A stretch of DNA of 42,563 bases from Methylobacterium symbioticum. Lineage in GTDB: Bacteria; Pseudomonadota; Alphaproteobacteria; Rhizobiales; Beijerinckiaceae. Every line of letters starts with the position of its first letter. Position 1 is the first letter of the stretch. Of this stretch, positions 16,338 through 24,815 are shown piece after piece. Both the position numbers and the translations under genes were made by a program. Below the pieces are notes generated by a model that saw only the letters and a list, made by a program, of their open reading frames with translations, ran no database searches and was not told the origin of the DNA. Where the stretch lies: assembly GCF_902141845.1 (NCBI RefSeq), contig NZ_CABFPH010000044.1, forward strand, positions 1 to 42,563, given 5' to 3'.

Positions 16338-17782
16338 GCCGCCCTCGCAGTCGCGACGGCAGCGGGGATCGTGAGGCTGACGGAGAAGCGCCCATCGGCG
16401 AGGGTCGCGAAGGCGAGGCGGCCGCCATGGGCCGCGACCACGTCGCTGGCGATCGAGAGGCCGAGTCCGGCCCCCTTCTGCGCGCCCTCGCCACGCTCGC
16501 CGCGGCCCGGGCCGCCTTCGAAGGGCCGGGTCACCCGCTCGCGATCCTCCGGCGGGATGCCGGGCCCGTCGTCGATCACCGCGATCTCGCCCAGCCGGCC
16601 CAGATCGCGCACGGCGATCTCCAGCCGCGCCCGCGCGCCGTGCTTGATGGCGTTTCCGACAAGGTTGCCGAGCGCCTCCCGCAGTGAGATCGCGTCGCCC
16701 AGCACCAGGACGGGCGTCTCCGGCCCCTCGAAGGCGAGGTCGAGTTCGAAGGGGGCCGACAGCGAACCGACCGCGGAGCTCGCCGCGTCGCGCAGCACCT
16801 GGCGGCCGAGCTCCGCGAGATCGACCGGCGCGAAGGGCACGGATTCGATCCGGTGGCTCACCATCGCATGGTCGAGGAGCTGGTTGGTGAGGCGGGCAAG
16901 TTCCCGGGTGCGCGCGCGGATCCGGGTCAGGCGGGCCCGGCGCTCCTCGGCCTCCGGCCCGGTGCCGGTCTCGGACCAGGCCAGCATCTCGACCTGCGAG
17001 GAGAGGGCGGCGAGCGGCGTGCGGATCTGGTGGCTCGCCTCGGCGACGAAGCGCTGGAGCACGGCCTGATGCCGCGACAGGCGCGTGGTGAAGCCGTTGA
17101 TGGCCCCGACGAGCGCGCCGATCTCCCGCGGCGTCTCGATCGCGAGCGGGGCGAGGTCCTTCGGGTCGCGCTCGCACATGGTGCGCTCGACCCGGGCCAG
17201 CGGCGCCAGGGCGAGGCGCACGGCGGCGAGGGCGGCCAGGAAGCCGAGCAGCATCATGACGGCGAGCAGCGCGAGCGCCTTCACGGTGAGGTCGCGGGCG
17301 AGCGCCCCGCGCGCCTCGTTGGTCTGGGCAAGCGCCACGCGCACCCAGCCGGGCGTGGCCGCGTCGGGGATGTAGCGCCGCGCGGCTGCGACCCGCACGG
17401 GCACGCCGCGGAAGGTGCCGTCGCCCACCGCCGAGCCGGCGCCGGGCGGATCGACCCGGACCGCAGGCGGCAGGTCGTCGTAGCCGGTGAGCACCGCGCC
17501 GTCCGGCCCCGCGACCGCGTAGAAGACCCGGTCGTCGGGAGCGAGCGCCAGGGTCTCGAAGGCCGAGAAGGGCGGGTCGGCGAGCAGCCGCCCGTCCTGC
17601 GTGTAGACGCTCTCGGCGATCTGCAGGGCGGCGGCGACCATCAGCCGGTCGTAGGCGTCGTCGGCCGCGCCGCGGGCGTAGCTCGCCGCCACCACGCCGA
17701 GCCCGATCCCGGTCACCGCCATCACCGCCGCGACGAGGCCGGTGACGCGCCGGTAGAGGGAGAGGCCGCCCGGCGCGCTCAT
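16334..17782 (-). CDS. Sensor histidine kinase (TctE-like)
   Basis: The product is 482 residues. TM1 spans about residues 13-34 (VTGLVAAVMAVTGIGLGVVA). A periplasmic domain of about 130 residues resembles the 2CSK_N type (YDRLMVAAALQIAESVY, GPDGAVLTGYDDLP). TM2 covers residues 168-190. The H box is FVAEASHQIRTPLAAL with the phosphoacceptor at His251. The N box is ALGNLVGNAIKHGARARL, and the G boxes are IDDGPGIPPEDRERV and GAGLGLSIASDVVAAHGG. It phosphorylates the response regulator encoded just upstream; the two genes overlap by four bases. It probably reads the state of the downstream binding protein. Confidence 0.92.
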   Translation of the reverse strand: MSAPGGLSLYRRVTGLVAAVMAVTGIGLGVVAASYARGAADDAYDRLMVAAALQIAESVYTQDGRLLADPPFSAFETLALAPDDRVFYAVAGPDGAVLTGYDDLPPAVRVDPPGAGSAVGDGTFRGVPVRVAAARRYIPDAATPGWVRVALAQTNEARGALARDLTVKALALLAVMMLLGFLAALAAVRLALAPLARVERTMCERDPKDLAPLAIETPREIGALVGAINGFTTRLSRHQAVLQRFVAEASHQIRTPLAALSSQVEMLAWSETGTGPEAEERRARLTRIRARTRELARLTNQLLDHAMVSHRIESVPFAPVDLAELGRQVLRDAASSAVGSLSAPFELDLAFEGPETPVLVLGDAISLREALGNLVGNAIKHGARARLEIAVRDLGRLGEIAVIDDGPGIPPEDRERVTRPFEGGPGRGERGEGAQKGAGLGLSIASDVVAAHGGRLAFATLADGRFSVSLTIPAAVATARAA

Positions 17783-18474
17783 AGGGGCTTGGGCAGGCCG
17801 GGACTGGGCAGGCCGGGATTGAGCTGGTAGCCGAGGCCGCGCAGGGTCCGGATCTGAACCTCGGAGGCCCCGAGCTTGCGCCGAACCCGGGCGACGTACT
17901 GCTCGACGGCATTGAAGCTCGGGCTCTCGTCGAGGCCGAACAGGCGGTCGAGCAGCTCGTCCTTGCTGAAGACGCGGCCGGGGCGCGCGGCCAGGATCTC
18001 GAGCAGCATCAGCTCACGGCGGGTCATCTCCACCGGGTGGCCGGCCACGCTCACGCTACGCGCCTGCCGGTCGATGGCGATGTCGCCGCAGATCAGCGCA
18101 TTGGTGGCCTCGCCGGCCGAGCGGCGCAGCAGGGCCCGAGCCCGGGCCTCGAGCTCCCGGAAGTCGAAGGGCTTCACGAGGTAGTCGTCGGCGCCGAGGT
18201 CGAGCACCCGCACCCGGTCGTCCACGGCGCCGCGGGCGGTCAGCACGAGGACCGGGCTCGTCCCGCCGCGCCCGCGGAAATCCTTGAGCAGGGCGGGCCC
18301 GTCGCGGCCCGGCAGGTTCAGGTCGAGCACGACGAGGTCGTAGACCTGCGTGGCCAGGATCTCCTCGGCGGTCAGGCCATCCTGCGCCCAATCGACATTG
18401 TGGCCGATGCGGCGGAAGCCCACGACGATCGATTCGGCGACCTCGGTCGTATCCTCGACGACCAATATCCGCAT
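17779..18474 (-). CDS. OmpR-family response regulator (TctD-like)
   Basis: The product is 231 residues. The receiver domain has the acidic pair in VVEDTTEVAES, the phosphoacceptor Asp51 in LVVLDLNLPGRDG, Thr in VLVLTARGAVDDRV and Lys in DDYLVKPFDFRELEAR. The C-terminal winged helix shows VEMTRRELMLLEILAARPGR, VFSKDELLDRLFGLDE, NAVEQYVARVRRKLG and IRTLRGLGYQL. This is a DNA-binding activator of the OmpR/PhoB group. It heads a regulator-kinase-binding-protein operon and is divergent from the 2HCT carrier gene, the most likely target through sites in the shared 248-base gap. Confidence 0.93.
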   Translation of the reverse strand: MRILVVEDTTEVAESIVVGFRRIGHNVDWAQDGLTAEEILATQVYDLVVLDLNLPGRDGPALLKDFRGRGGTSPVLVLTARGAVDDRVRVLDLGADDYLVKPFDFRELEARARALLRRSAGEATNALICGDIAIDRQARSVSVAGHPVEMTRRELMLLEILAARPGRVFSKDELLDRLFGLDESPSFNAVEQYVARVRRKLGASEVQIRTLRGLGYQLNPGLPSPGLPKPL

Positions 18475-18722
18475 CGCCGGATCCGCCCCTCAAAACACGA
18501 GATCCGAGAGGCCGCCGCGGGATGACGGATCTCGACTTCGCTCACGCGTCGCCCAAACCCGGTCATCCCAAGACTCGAACAGTCGTTCGAAGCTTCGGAT
18601 CACACGATCGTGCGTCCGCCACCTGTCAGGTTGGCGTCAGAGAGGGGGCATAACAAGCACGATCAACAGAGCCAAGAGCGGCAGCGAACCGCCAGTGACG
18701 AAGTGCTCCCGGAGGAAACTTG
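18475..18722. promoter_or_regulatory. Divergent control region with three palindromes
   Basis: This gap separates the response-regulator start from the 2HCT carrier start. It contains TCGAAC-AGTC-GTTCGA (18575-18590), CGAAGCTTCG (18588-18597) and CACGATCGTG (18603-18612), all perfect palindromes packed in 38 bases. An eight-base inverted repeat also occurs (GGGATGAC 18519-18526 with GTCATCCC 18562-18569). Such clustering suggests operator sites for the adjacent regulator. A GGAGG ribosome site is at 18711-18715. No convincing -35/-10 pair was identified. Confidence 0.45.
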
Positions 18723-20108
18723 ATGCACGCCGACACCGCAGGACCGATTCCGCTCGACGCTCCGGGCGCCGTGCCCCGGACGACCGAGACCGCGCGCAAG
18801 CCGTTCTGGCCCGAGGGCTGGTGGCGGCTGATGGACGTCAAGATCGGCATCATCCCGATCCCGGTCTACCTGATCCTCTGCGCCCTCCTGACGATCCTGA
18901 CCTTCGAGGGCGAGATCAAGGCCGACGCGCCGACCATGATCGCGGTCCTCGTCCTCGGCGGCTTCACCTGCGCCGAGATCGGCAAGCGGCTCCCCGTCCT
19001 GCGGGCGATCGGAGCGGGCGCGATCTTCGCGACCTTCATTCCCTCGGCACTCGCCTATTACGGCCTGATCCCGCCGCAGATCCAGAAATCGATCGTCGAC
19101 TTCACCAAGTTCACCAACTTCCTCTACCTCTACATCGCCGCGATCATCGTCGGCTCGATCCTCGGCATGGACCGGCAGGTCCTGATTCGCGGCTTCCTGA
19201 AGATCTTCGTGCCGCTCGCCGTCGGCTCGGTCGCGGCGGGATGCGTGGGCACCCTGGTCGGCATGGCTCTGGGTCTCGGCGCCTACAAGACCTTCTTCTT
19301 CATCGTGGTGCCGATCATGGCCGGTGGCGTCGGCGAGGGCGCGATCCCGCTCTCGATCGGCTACGCGTCGATCCTCGGCATCCCCCAGGGCGAGCTCTTC
19401 GCACAGGTCCTGCCCCCGGTGATGCTCGGCAGCCTCACGGCCATCCTGTTCTCGGGCACGCTCAACTATGTCGGCAAGCGGATGCCCCACCTCACCGGCA
19501 ACGGCCGGCTGCAGCCGGGCGAGCACGACGACATGGACACGAAGAGCGAGTCGGTGAAGAGCGAGACCGGCGGCGCCATGGACGTCTCCACCATCGCCGC
19601 CGCGGGGCTCACCGCCGTCACCCTCTACCTGCTCGGCGTGATGCTGCACCACGTCGTCGGCCTGCCTGCCCCCGTGGCGATGCTGTTCCTGGCTGTGCTC
19701 GCCAAGCTGACCCAGGCGGTCTCGCCCCATCTCCAGGCGGGCGGCTTCGTGGTCTACAAGTTCGTGCAGGTCGGCATGACCTACCCGCTGCTCTTCGCCA
19801 TCGGCGTCGCCCTGACCCCCTGGGACAAGCTGATGGCCGCCTTCACCCTGGTGAACCTCATCGTCATCGTCTCGACGGTGTTCACCCTGATGGCGACGGG
19901 CTTCCTCGTCGGCCGGCGCATGGGCATGTACCCGATCGAGACCGCGATCGTGAACGCCTGCCATTCCGGCCAGGGCGGCACCGGCGACGTCGCCATCCTC
20001 ACCGCCGCCGACCGGATGCAGCTCATGCCCTTCGCCCAGATCGCGACCCGCATCGGCGGCGCCATCACGGTCACCGGCGTGCTGATCTTCCTGAGCCGGC
20101 TGGTCTGA
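18723..20108 (+). CDS. 2-hydroxycarboxylate transporter (CitS/2HCT family)
   Basis: The product is 461 residues, typical for the 2HCT family of Na+- or H+-coupled carriers for citrate, malate and lactate. Eleven or so hydrophobic segments are visible. The two characteristic re-entrant loops are present: AGGVGEGAIPLSIGYA in the first half and CHSGQGGTGDVAILTAADRM in the second, each with the family GGxG core. The closing IATRIGGAITVTGVLIFLSR contains the conserved Arg expected to contact the substrate carboxylate. A cytoplasmic central loop (NGRLQPGEHDDMDTKSES) joins the halves. A GGAGGAAAC ribosome site precedes the ATG, which I prefer to the TTG one codon upstream. Divergent from the three-gene sensor operon, and first gene of the plus-strand cluster. 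Confidence 0.92.
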   Translation: MHADTAGPIPLDAPGAVPRTTETARKPFWPEGWWRLMDVKIGIIPIPVYLILCALLTILTFEGEIKADAPTMIAVLVLGGFTCAEIGKRLPVLRAIGAGAIFATFIPSALAYYGLIPPQIQKSIVDFTKFTNFLYLYIAAIIVGSILGMDRQVLIRGFLKIFVPLAVGSVAAGCVGTLVGMALGLGAYKTFFFIVVPIMAGGVGEGAIPLSIGYASILGIPQGELFAQVLPPVMLGSLTAILFSGTLNYVGKRMPHLTGNGRLQPGEHDDMDTKSESVKSETGGAMDVSTIAAAGLTAVTLYLLGVMLHHVVGLPAPVAMLFLAVLAKLTQAVSPHLQAGGFVVYKFVQVGMTYPLLFAIGVALTPWDKLMAAFTLVNLIVIVSTVFTLMATGFLVGRRMGMYPIETAIVNACHSGQGGTGDVAILTAADRMQLMPFAQIATRIGGAITVTGVLIFLSRLV

Positions 20109-20132
20109 GGCTGGATCTGTCGCTCCCTCTAC

Positions 20133-20156
20133 GGATCTCGGGCTTGCCCGAGATCC
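20133..20156. repeat. GGATCTCGGGC palindrome, copy 1
   Basis: GGATCTCGGGC (20133-20143) pairs perfectly with GCCCGAGATCC (20146-20156) around TT. The identical arms recur at 39026-39049 around CT, so this is a dispersed palindromic element. It lies 25 bases after the 2HCT stop and may attenuate or terminate transcription before the MFS gene. Confidence 0.75.
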
Positions 20157-20205
20157 GCCCGCCCGACCTGGGCTCGGGGAGGAAAGCGACGGTGTGGACC
20201 CGAGT

Positions 20206-20293
20206 TCGGCATCGACGCCGAGCCGGCGCTTGAAGCGGGGGGCACTCTCCCGGCTCGCATCTGCTCGGCACCGCCCCCGCATCGGGGGCGGGA
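20206..20293. repeat. Dispersed ~85-base intergenic unit, copy 1
   Basis: By eye this stretch aligns with 30381-30472: both run CGCATCGACG or GGCATCGACG, then a CTTGAAGC/CCTGAAGC block, then CTCTCCCG, CTCGCATC, GCTCGGCACC and a closing C-run/G-run hairpin. I estimate roughly three-quarters identity. It lies just before the MFS gene. Confidence 0.6.
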
Positions 20294-20336
20294 GAACGAG
20301 GCGCGACGCGCCTCAACGAATCAACCGGAGGAAACC

Positions 20337-21683
20337 ATGACGGACAGCCCCGCCGCTGGCGCCGCACGCGCGCCCGCCGCCATCGAGGCGGCCACCATGC
20401 GCAAGGTGGGCTTCCGCCTCGTGCCGTTCCTGATCCTCTGCTACTTCATCGCCTATGTGGACCGGGTGAATGCGGGCTTCGCCGCGCTCACCATGAACAA
20501 GGATATCGGTCTCAGCCAGGCGATGTTCGGCATCGGCGGCGGCCTGTTCTTCGTCGCCTATGTGCTGTTCGAAGTACCGAGCAACCTTGCCATGGAGCGG
20601 GTCGGCGCGCGCATCTGGATCGCCCGGATCATGATCACCTGGGGCCTCGTCGGCATCGCCATGGCGTTCGTCGTCGGCCCCTACTCGTTCTACGCCGCCC
20701 GCTTCCTGCTCGGCGCGGCCGAGGCCGGCTTCTTTCCCGGCGTGATCCTCTACCTGACCTACTGGTTCCCCAAGGCCTACCGGGCGCGGGTGGTGGCGAC
20801 CTTCATGGTGGCGATCCCGCTTTCGAGCTTCCTCGGCTCGCCGCTCTCGGCCGCCCTGCTCGAACTCGACGGCGCCGCGGGCCTGCACGGCTGGCAATGG
20901 CTGTTCGTGATGGAATCGATCCCCGCCGTGCTCCTGGGCCTCGGCGCCCTCGTCTTCCTTCCGAGCCGGCCCGCCGAGGCGCGCTGGCTGGCGCCGGCCG
21001 AGCGCGACTGGCTGGAGCGCGCGCTCGCCGCGGAGCGCGCCGCACCGGGGGCGCGGGCCGGGCACCTGCCGCTCTGGAAGGTTCTGGCGAGCAAGCAGGT
21101 CTGGGCGCTGGCGCTGATCTATTCCGGCTCCTCGGCCACCAGCAACGCGCTCTCCCTGTGGCAGCCGCAGATCCTCAAATCCTTCGGCCTGTCGAACCTG
21201 GAGACCGGCCTCCTCAACATGATCCCCTTCGGCATCGCCTCGGTGTTCATGATCCTGTGGGGGCTGCGCGCCGACCGCACCGGCGAGCGCGTCTGGAACA
21301 CCGCCCTGCCGCTCGCGCTCACGTCCCTCTGCCTCGCGCTCACCAACCTGACGAACTCCCTCACGCTGGTGATGGTGCTGCTCAGCCTCGTCCTGATCGG
21401 CAACTACGCGATCAAGGGGCCGTTCTGGGCGCTCGCCACCGAGTGGCTCTCCCCGGCCACCGCCGCGGCGGGGATCGCGGCGATCAACACCCTGTCGCAT
21501 CTCGGCACCGGCGGCGCGACCTCGCTGCTCGGCCTGATCAAGGACCGCACCGGCAGCTTCCCGCTGGCCCTGACGCCCCTGGTCTGCCTCACCGGGGCCG
21601 GCGTGGTCACGGTGCTGATCCTCGGCCGCCACCGCGGAACGCCGCCTACCGCAGAGCGGCCGGCGACGATGAATGCTGTGTAA
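20337..21683 (+). CDS. MFS transporter, anion:cation symporter (ACS) type
   Basis: The product is 448 residues with twelve membrane segments. It opens with MRKVGFRLVPFLILCYFIAY VDRVNAGFAALTMNKDIGLS, the standard start of the ACS family that includes tartrate, glucarate and phthalate carriers. Other signatures are FEVPSNLAMERVGARIWIAR, RFLLGAAEAGFFPGVILYLT YWFP and the KGPFWALATEWLSP segment in helix 10. It imports an organic anion, probably a hydroxy- or keto-acid, across the inner membrane. It has the same GGAGGAAAC ribosome site (20327-20331) as the 2HCT gene. With the 2HCT carrier it gives the cluster two organic-anion carriers, perhaps for two substrates or for import and exchange. Confidence 0.92.
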   Translation: MTDSPAAGAARAPAAIEAATMRKVGFRLVPFLILCYFIAYVDRVNAGFAALTMNKDIGLSQAMFGIGGGLFFVAYVLFEVPSNLAMERVGARIWIARIMITWGLVGIAMAFVVGPYSFYAARFLLGAAEAGFFPGVILYLTYWFPKAYRARVVATFMVAIPLSSFLGSPLSAALLELDGAAGLHGWQWLFVMESIPAVLLGLGALVFLPSRPAEARWLAPAERDWLERALAAERAAPGARAGHLPLWKVLASKQVWALALIYSGSSATSNALSLWQPQILKSFGLSNLETGLLNMIPFGIASVFMILWGLRADRTGERVWNTALPLALTSLCLALTNLTNSLTLVMVLLSLVLIGNYAIKGPFWALATEWLSPATAAAGIAAINTLSHLGTGGATSLLGLIKDRTGSFPLALTPLVCLTGAGVVTVLILGRHRGTPPTAERPATMNAV

Positions 21684-21856
21684 TGTCGACCACTTTCAAC
21701 CGGCGCGAATCCTATACTCCGGCGCGCAGAACCGGGACTCGTCCGGTTGTCGGGGGCGCCGGCTTCACCGAAACCACCCCCTCGACGGTGGCCTGAATCG
21801 CCGCCCCGGCCGGCCGCCCCAGGCGCCAGGCCTTTGATTCGAAGAAGGAACACGTC

Positions 21857-23515
21857 ATGCCGAAAGGATCCGATCTACTCGTCCAGGCGCTTGAGAACGA
21901 GGGGGTCGAGCGCATCTTCGGCATCCCGGGCGAGGAGAACCTCGACATCGTCGAATCGCTCCGCACCTCGAAGATCGAGCTGATCCTGACCCGCCACGAG
22001 CAGGCCGCAGCCTTCATGGCCGCCACCTACGGCCGGCTCACCGGCAAGCCGGGCGTCTGCCTCGCGACGCTCGGCCCGGGCGCGCTCAACTTCTCCACCG
22101 GCGCGGCCTATGCGCATCTCGGCGCCATGCCGATGATCATCATCACCGGTCAGAAGGGCATCCTGAAGGCCCGCCAGGCCCGCTTCCAGATCGTCGACGT
22201 GATCGCCTCGATGAAGCCGATCACCAAGATGGCCCGCCAGATCGTGTCCGCCTCCTCGATCCCGACCATCGTGCGCGATGCCTTCCGCGTCGCCATGGAG
22301 GAGCGGCCCGGCCCCGTCCTGCTGGAGCTGCCCGAGGACATCGCGGCCGAGAAGGCCGAGTCCTACACGGTGCCGAGCCACCCGGTGGACATCCCCGTGG
22401 CCCATCCCAAGGCCATCGCGCGCGCCGCCGAGATGATCATCGCGGCCAAGCGCCCGCTGATCATGCTGGGCGCCGCCGCGTCCCGCCCGCGCTCCACGAG
22501 CGACCTCGGCGGCTTCGTGCAGCGCACCGGCATCCCGTTCTTCACCACGCAGATGGGCAAGGGCACCGTCGCCCACGGCACCCGCCTCTACATGGGCACT
22601 GCGGCGCTCTCCGAGCGCGACTACGTGCACGAGGCGATCGATGCGGCCGACCTCATCATCGCCATCGGCCACGACACCGTCGAGAAGCCGCCCTTCTTCA
22701 TGGGCCAGCGCGGCCAGAAGGTGCTGCACATCAGCTACATGCCGGCCAATGTCGAGGAAGTGTACTATCCCGACGCCGAGGTGGTGGGCGATCTCGGGCC
22801 CACCCTGAAGCTCATCGCCGAGCGGCTCGAGGACCGGCTGCCGAACGCCGGCGCGCTGCTCTCGCTTCGCGAGCACATCCTGGCGCGGATCTCCGACCGC
22901 AACGACGAGGACCGCTTCCCGGTCACGCCGCAGCGCCTGGTGCGCGACGTGCGGAGCGTGATCCCGGAGGACGGGATCGTGTGCCTCGACAACGGGATGT
23001 ACAAGATCTGGTTTGCCCGGAACTACCGCACCTACGTCGCCAACACGCTGCTCCTCGACAACGCGCTGGCCACCATGGGTGCCGGCCTGCCCTCGGCGAT
23101 GATGGCCGCGATCCTCTATCCCAACCGCCGCGTCATGGCGGTGTGCGGCGACGGCGGCTTCATGATGAACAGCCAGGAGATGGAGACCGCGGTCCGCCTC
23201 GGCCTGAATCTCGTGGTGCTGATCCTGGACGACTCGGCCTATGGCATGATCCGCTGGAAGCAGGCGGTGGACGAGTTCCCGGATTACGGCATGACCTTCA
23301 AGAACCCGGACTTCGTGAAATACGCCGAATCCTACGGCGCCACCGGCCACCGGGTCGAGTCGGTCGAGGCCCTGGTGCCGACGCTGGAGAAGGCCTTCCA
23401 GGCCGGCGGCGTGCATCTCGTGGCGGTGCCGATCGACTACTCGGAGAACACCCGCGTCCTCGTCGAGGAGCTGCGCGCGAAGGTGAAGGACCTCACCCTC
23501 GATCCGGCCGAGTGA
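21857..23515 (+). CDS. Acetolactate-synthase-like ThDP enzyme, substrate uncertain
   Basis: The product is 552 residues with the three ThDP-enzyme domains. The catalytic glutamate is Glu48 in LILTRHEQAAAFMAA. The pyrophosphate site is GDG at 431-433, followed 24 residues later by DD (458-459) where NN is more usual. The FAD/central-domain region reads IAIGHDTVEKPPF, without the R-F-D-D-R motif of biosynthetic acetolactate synthase, so it resembles catabolic or uncharacterised homologues often annotated ilvB-like. No regulatory small subunit is adjacent, and isoleucine/valine genes are absent. Possible reactions are acetolactate formation or non-oxidative decarboxylation of a 2-oxo acid to an aldehyde. 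Neighbouring alcohol and aldehyde dehydrogenases favour the second. A GAAGAAGGAA site precedes the ATG. Confidence 0.85.
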   Translation: MPKGSDLLVQALENEGVERIFGIPGEENLDIVESLRTSKIELILTRHEQAAAFMAATYGRLTGKPGVCLATLGPGALNFSTGAAYAHLGAMPMIIITGQKGILKARQARFQIVDVIASMKPITKMARQIVSASSIPTIVRDAFRVAMEERPGPVLLELPEDIAAEKAESYTVPSHPVDIPVAHPKAIARAAEMIIAAKRPLIMLGAAASRPRSTSDLGGFVQRTGIPFFTTQMGKGTVAHGTRLYMGTAALSERDYVHEAIDAADLIIAIGHDTVEKPPFFMGQRGQKVLHISYMPANVEEVYYPDAEVVGDLGPTLKLIAERLEDRLPNAGALLSLREHILARISDRNDEDRFPVTPQRLVRDVRSVIPEDGIVCLDNGMYKIWFARNYRTYVANTLLLDNALATMGAGLPSAMMAAILYPNRRVMAVCGDGGFMMNSQEMETAVRLGLNLVVLILDDSAYGMIRWKQAVDEFPDYGMTFKNPDFVKYAESYGATGHRVESVEALVPTLEKAFQAGGVHLVAVPIDYSENTRVLVEELRAKVKDLTLDPAE

Positions 23516-23551
23516 GGTTCGGGCCCGCGACCGGGCGGGCCTTTCGAGATC

Positions 23552-23581
23552 GGGCGCTCGCGCGCTGTCGCGCGAGCGCCC
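23552..23581. promoter_or_regulatory. Thirteen-base-pair hairpin between the ThDP and alcohol dehydrogenase genes
   Basis: GGGCGCTCGCGCG (23552-23564) pairs perfectly with CGCGCGAGCGCCC (23569-23581) around the tetraloop CTGT. No T run follows, so it is more likely an RNA-stability or processing element, or an attenuator, than a simple terminator. It abuts an in-frame ATG at 23583, which would be occluded, supporting the start at 23637 for the next gene. Confidence 0.7.
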
Positions 23582-23636
23582 CATGTTCAACCCTCACGTC
23601 CAGCCCTACGGCACCAGCAGGGACCTCGCGCGCGCC

Positions 23637-24815
23637 ATGAACCCCTTCACCTTTCAGACCACGCCGAACGTCCTGTTCGAGGCCGGCGCCGCCAGGAAGC
23701 TCCCCGAGATCGTGGCTGGGCTGAAGGCCAAGCGCGTCATGCTGGTCACCGACAAGGGCGTGCGCAAGGCCGGCCTGACCGAGGCTGCCGAGGCCGCGCT
23801 GAGCCAGGCCGGCATCACCCTCGACATCTACGAGGACGTGCAGGCCGACCCGCCCTCGACCATCGTCGAGGCCGCGGCCGCCCGGGCCCGCGAGGCCGGC
23901 ACCGACCTCGTCCTCTCGATCGGCGGCGGCTCCGCCCTCGATACGGCCAAGCTCGTGGCCTATCTCGCCAAGTCCGAGGAGCCCCTCGACGGCATCTACG
24001 GCGTCGGGCTCGCCAAGGGCGAGCGCCTGCCGCTCGTCCTCGTGCCGACCACCGCCGGCACCGGCTCGGAGGTGACGCCGATCTCGATCGTCACCACGCC
24101 GACCACCGAGAAGAAGGGCGTCGTCTCCCACAAGCTCCTACCCGACTGGGCGGTGCTCGACCCCGAGCTGACCCTGGGGCTGCCCGCCCCCGTCACCGCC
24201 GCGACCGGCATCGACGCGATGGTGCATGCGATCGAGGCCTTCACCAGCAAGCACAAGAAGAACCCGATCTCGGATCAGCTCGCCAAACAGGCCCTGGCTC
24301 CCCTGTCGGCCAACATCCGCACCGCCTGCACCGACCCGAAGAACCTCGAGGCGCGCTCCGGCATGCTGCTCGGCTCGATGCTCGCCGGCATGGCCTTCGC
24401 CAACGCGCCGGTCGCAGCGGTGCATGCGCTCGCCTACCCGATCGGGGCGATCTTCCACGTGCCGCACGGGCTCTCGAACGCGCTGGTGCTGATGGGCGTG
24501 ATGCGGTTCAACCTGAGCCACGCGCAGGGGCTCTATGCCGAGCTCGCGCCGATCATCGACCCGGAGGCGACGGGCCTGCCCGAGGGCGAGGCCGCCGCCC
24601 GCTTCGTGGACGGGCTCGCCGCGATCTGCCGGGACTGCAAGGTGCCGGCCTCGCTGGCTGAGGTCGGCGTCACGGAAGCCGATCTGGAGCGCCTCGCCAC
24701 CGACGCGATGAAGCAGACCCGCCTCCTCGTGAACAACCCGCGCGAAGTCACGCACGGCGACGCCTTCGCGATCTATTCCGAGGCGCTGGACGGCAAGGCG
24801 CGGCAGGCGGCCTGA
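23637..24815 (+). CDS. Iron-type (group III) alcohol dehydrogenase
   Basis: The product is 392 residues, the usual size. The nucleotide-binding motif is GGGSALDTAK (96-105). Metal ligands are Asp193 and His197 in GIDAMVHAIEAF, His263 in AVHALAYPIG and His277 in FHVPHG, all intact, as is VPTTAGTGSEVTP. The family includes 4-hydroxybutyrate, 1,3-propanediol and lactaldehyde dehydrogenases using NAD(P)H. In this cluster a likely reaction is reduction of an aldehyde such as succinate semialdehyde to a hydroxy acid. That is inference. I chose the ATG at 23637 (MNPFTFQTTPNVLFEAG) because it matches family length; the ATG at 23583 lies against a hairpin. A second hairpin overlaps its stop codon. Confidence 0.9.
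   Translation: MNPFTFQTTPNVLFEAGAARKLPEIVAGLKAKRVMLVTDKGVRKAGLTEAAEAALSQAGITLDIYEDVQADPPSTIVEAAAARAREAGTDLVLSIGGGSALDTAKLVAYLAKSEEPLDGIYGVGLAKGERLPLVLVPTTAGTGSEVTPISIVTTPTTEKKGVVSHKLLPDWAVLDPELTLGLPAPVTAATGIDAMVHAIEAFTSKHKKNPISDQLAKQALAPLSANIRTACTDPKNLEARSGMLLGSMLAGMAFANAPVAAVHALAYPIGAIFHVPHGLSNALVLMGVMRFNLSHAQGLYAELAPIIDPEATGLPEGEAAARFVDGLAAICRDCKVPASLAEVGVTEADLERLATDAMKQTRLLVNNPREVTHGDAFAIYSEALDGKARQAA

Noticed and set aside
18629..18650. Possible sigma-54 promoter (TTGGC ... GGCA) upstream of the 2HCT carrier
   Set aside because: The distance between the GG and GC elements is 13 bases rather than the required 10, so it does not fit.
21685..21720. Possible promoter with TATACT -10 box before the ThDP gene
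   Set aside because: TATACT at 21713-21718 is good, but no -35 hexamer lies 16-18 bases upstream; TTTCAA is only 13 away. Too weak to report as a feature.
21875..23590. Minus-strand open frame of 571 codons opposite the ThDP enzyme
   Set aside because: It mirrors the codon pattern of the real gene (Arg/His/Asp-rich, no motif). The plus strand has the ThDP motif and catalytic Glu.
23583..23636. Earlier ATG for the alcohol dehydrogenase (18 extra residues)
   Set aside because: It directly abuts a 13-bp hairpin, has no ribosome site, and gives a protein longer than the family norm.
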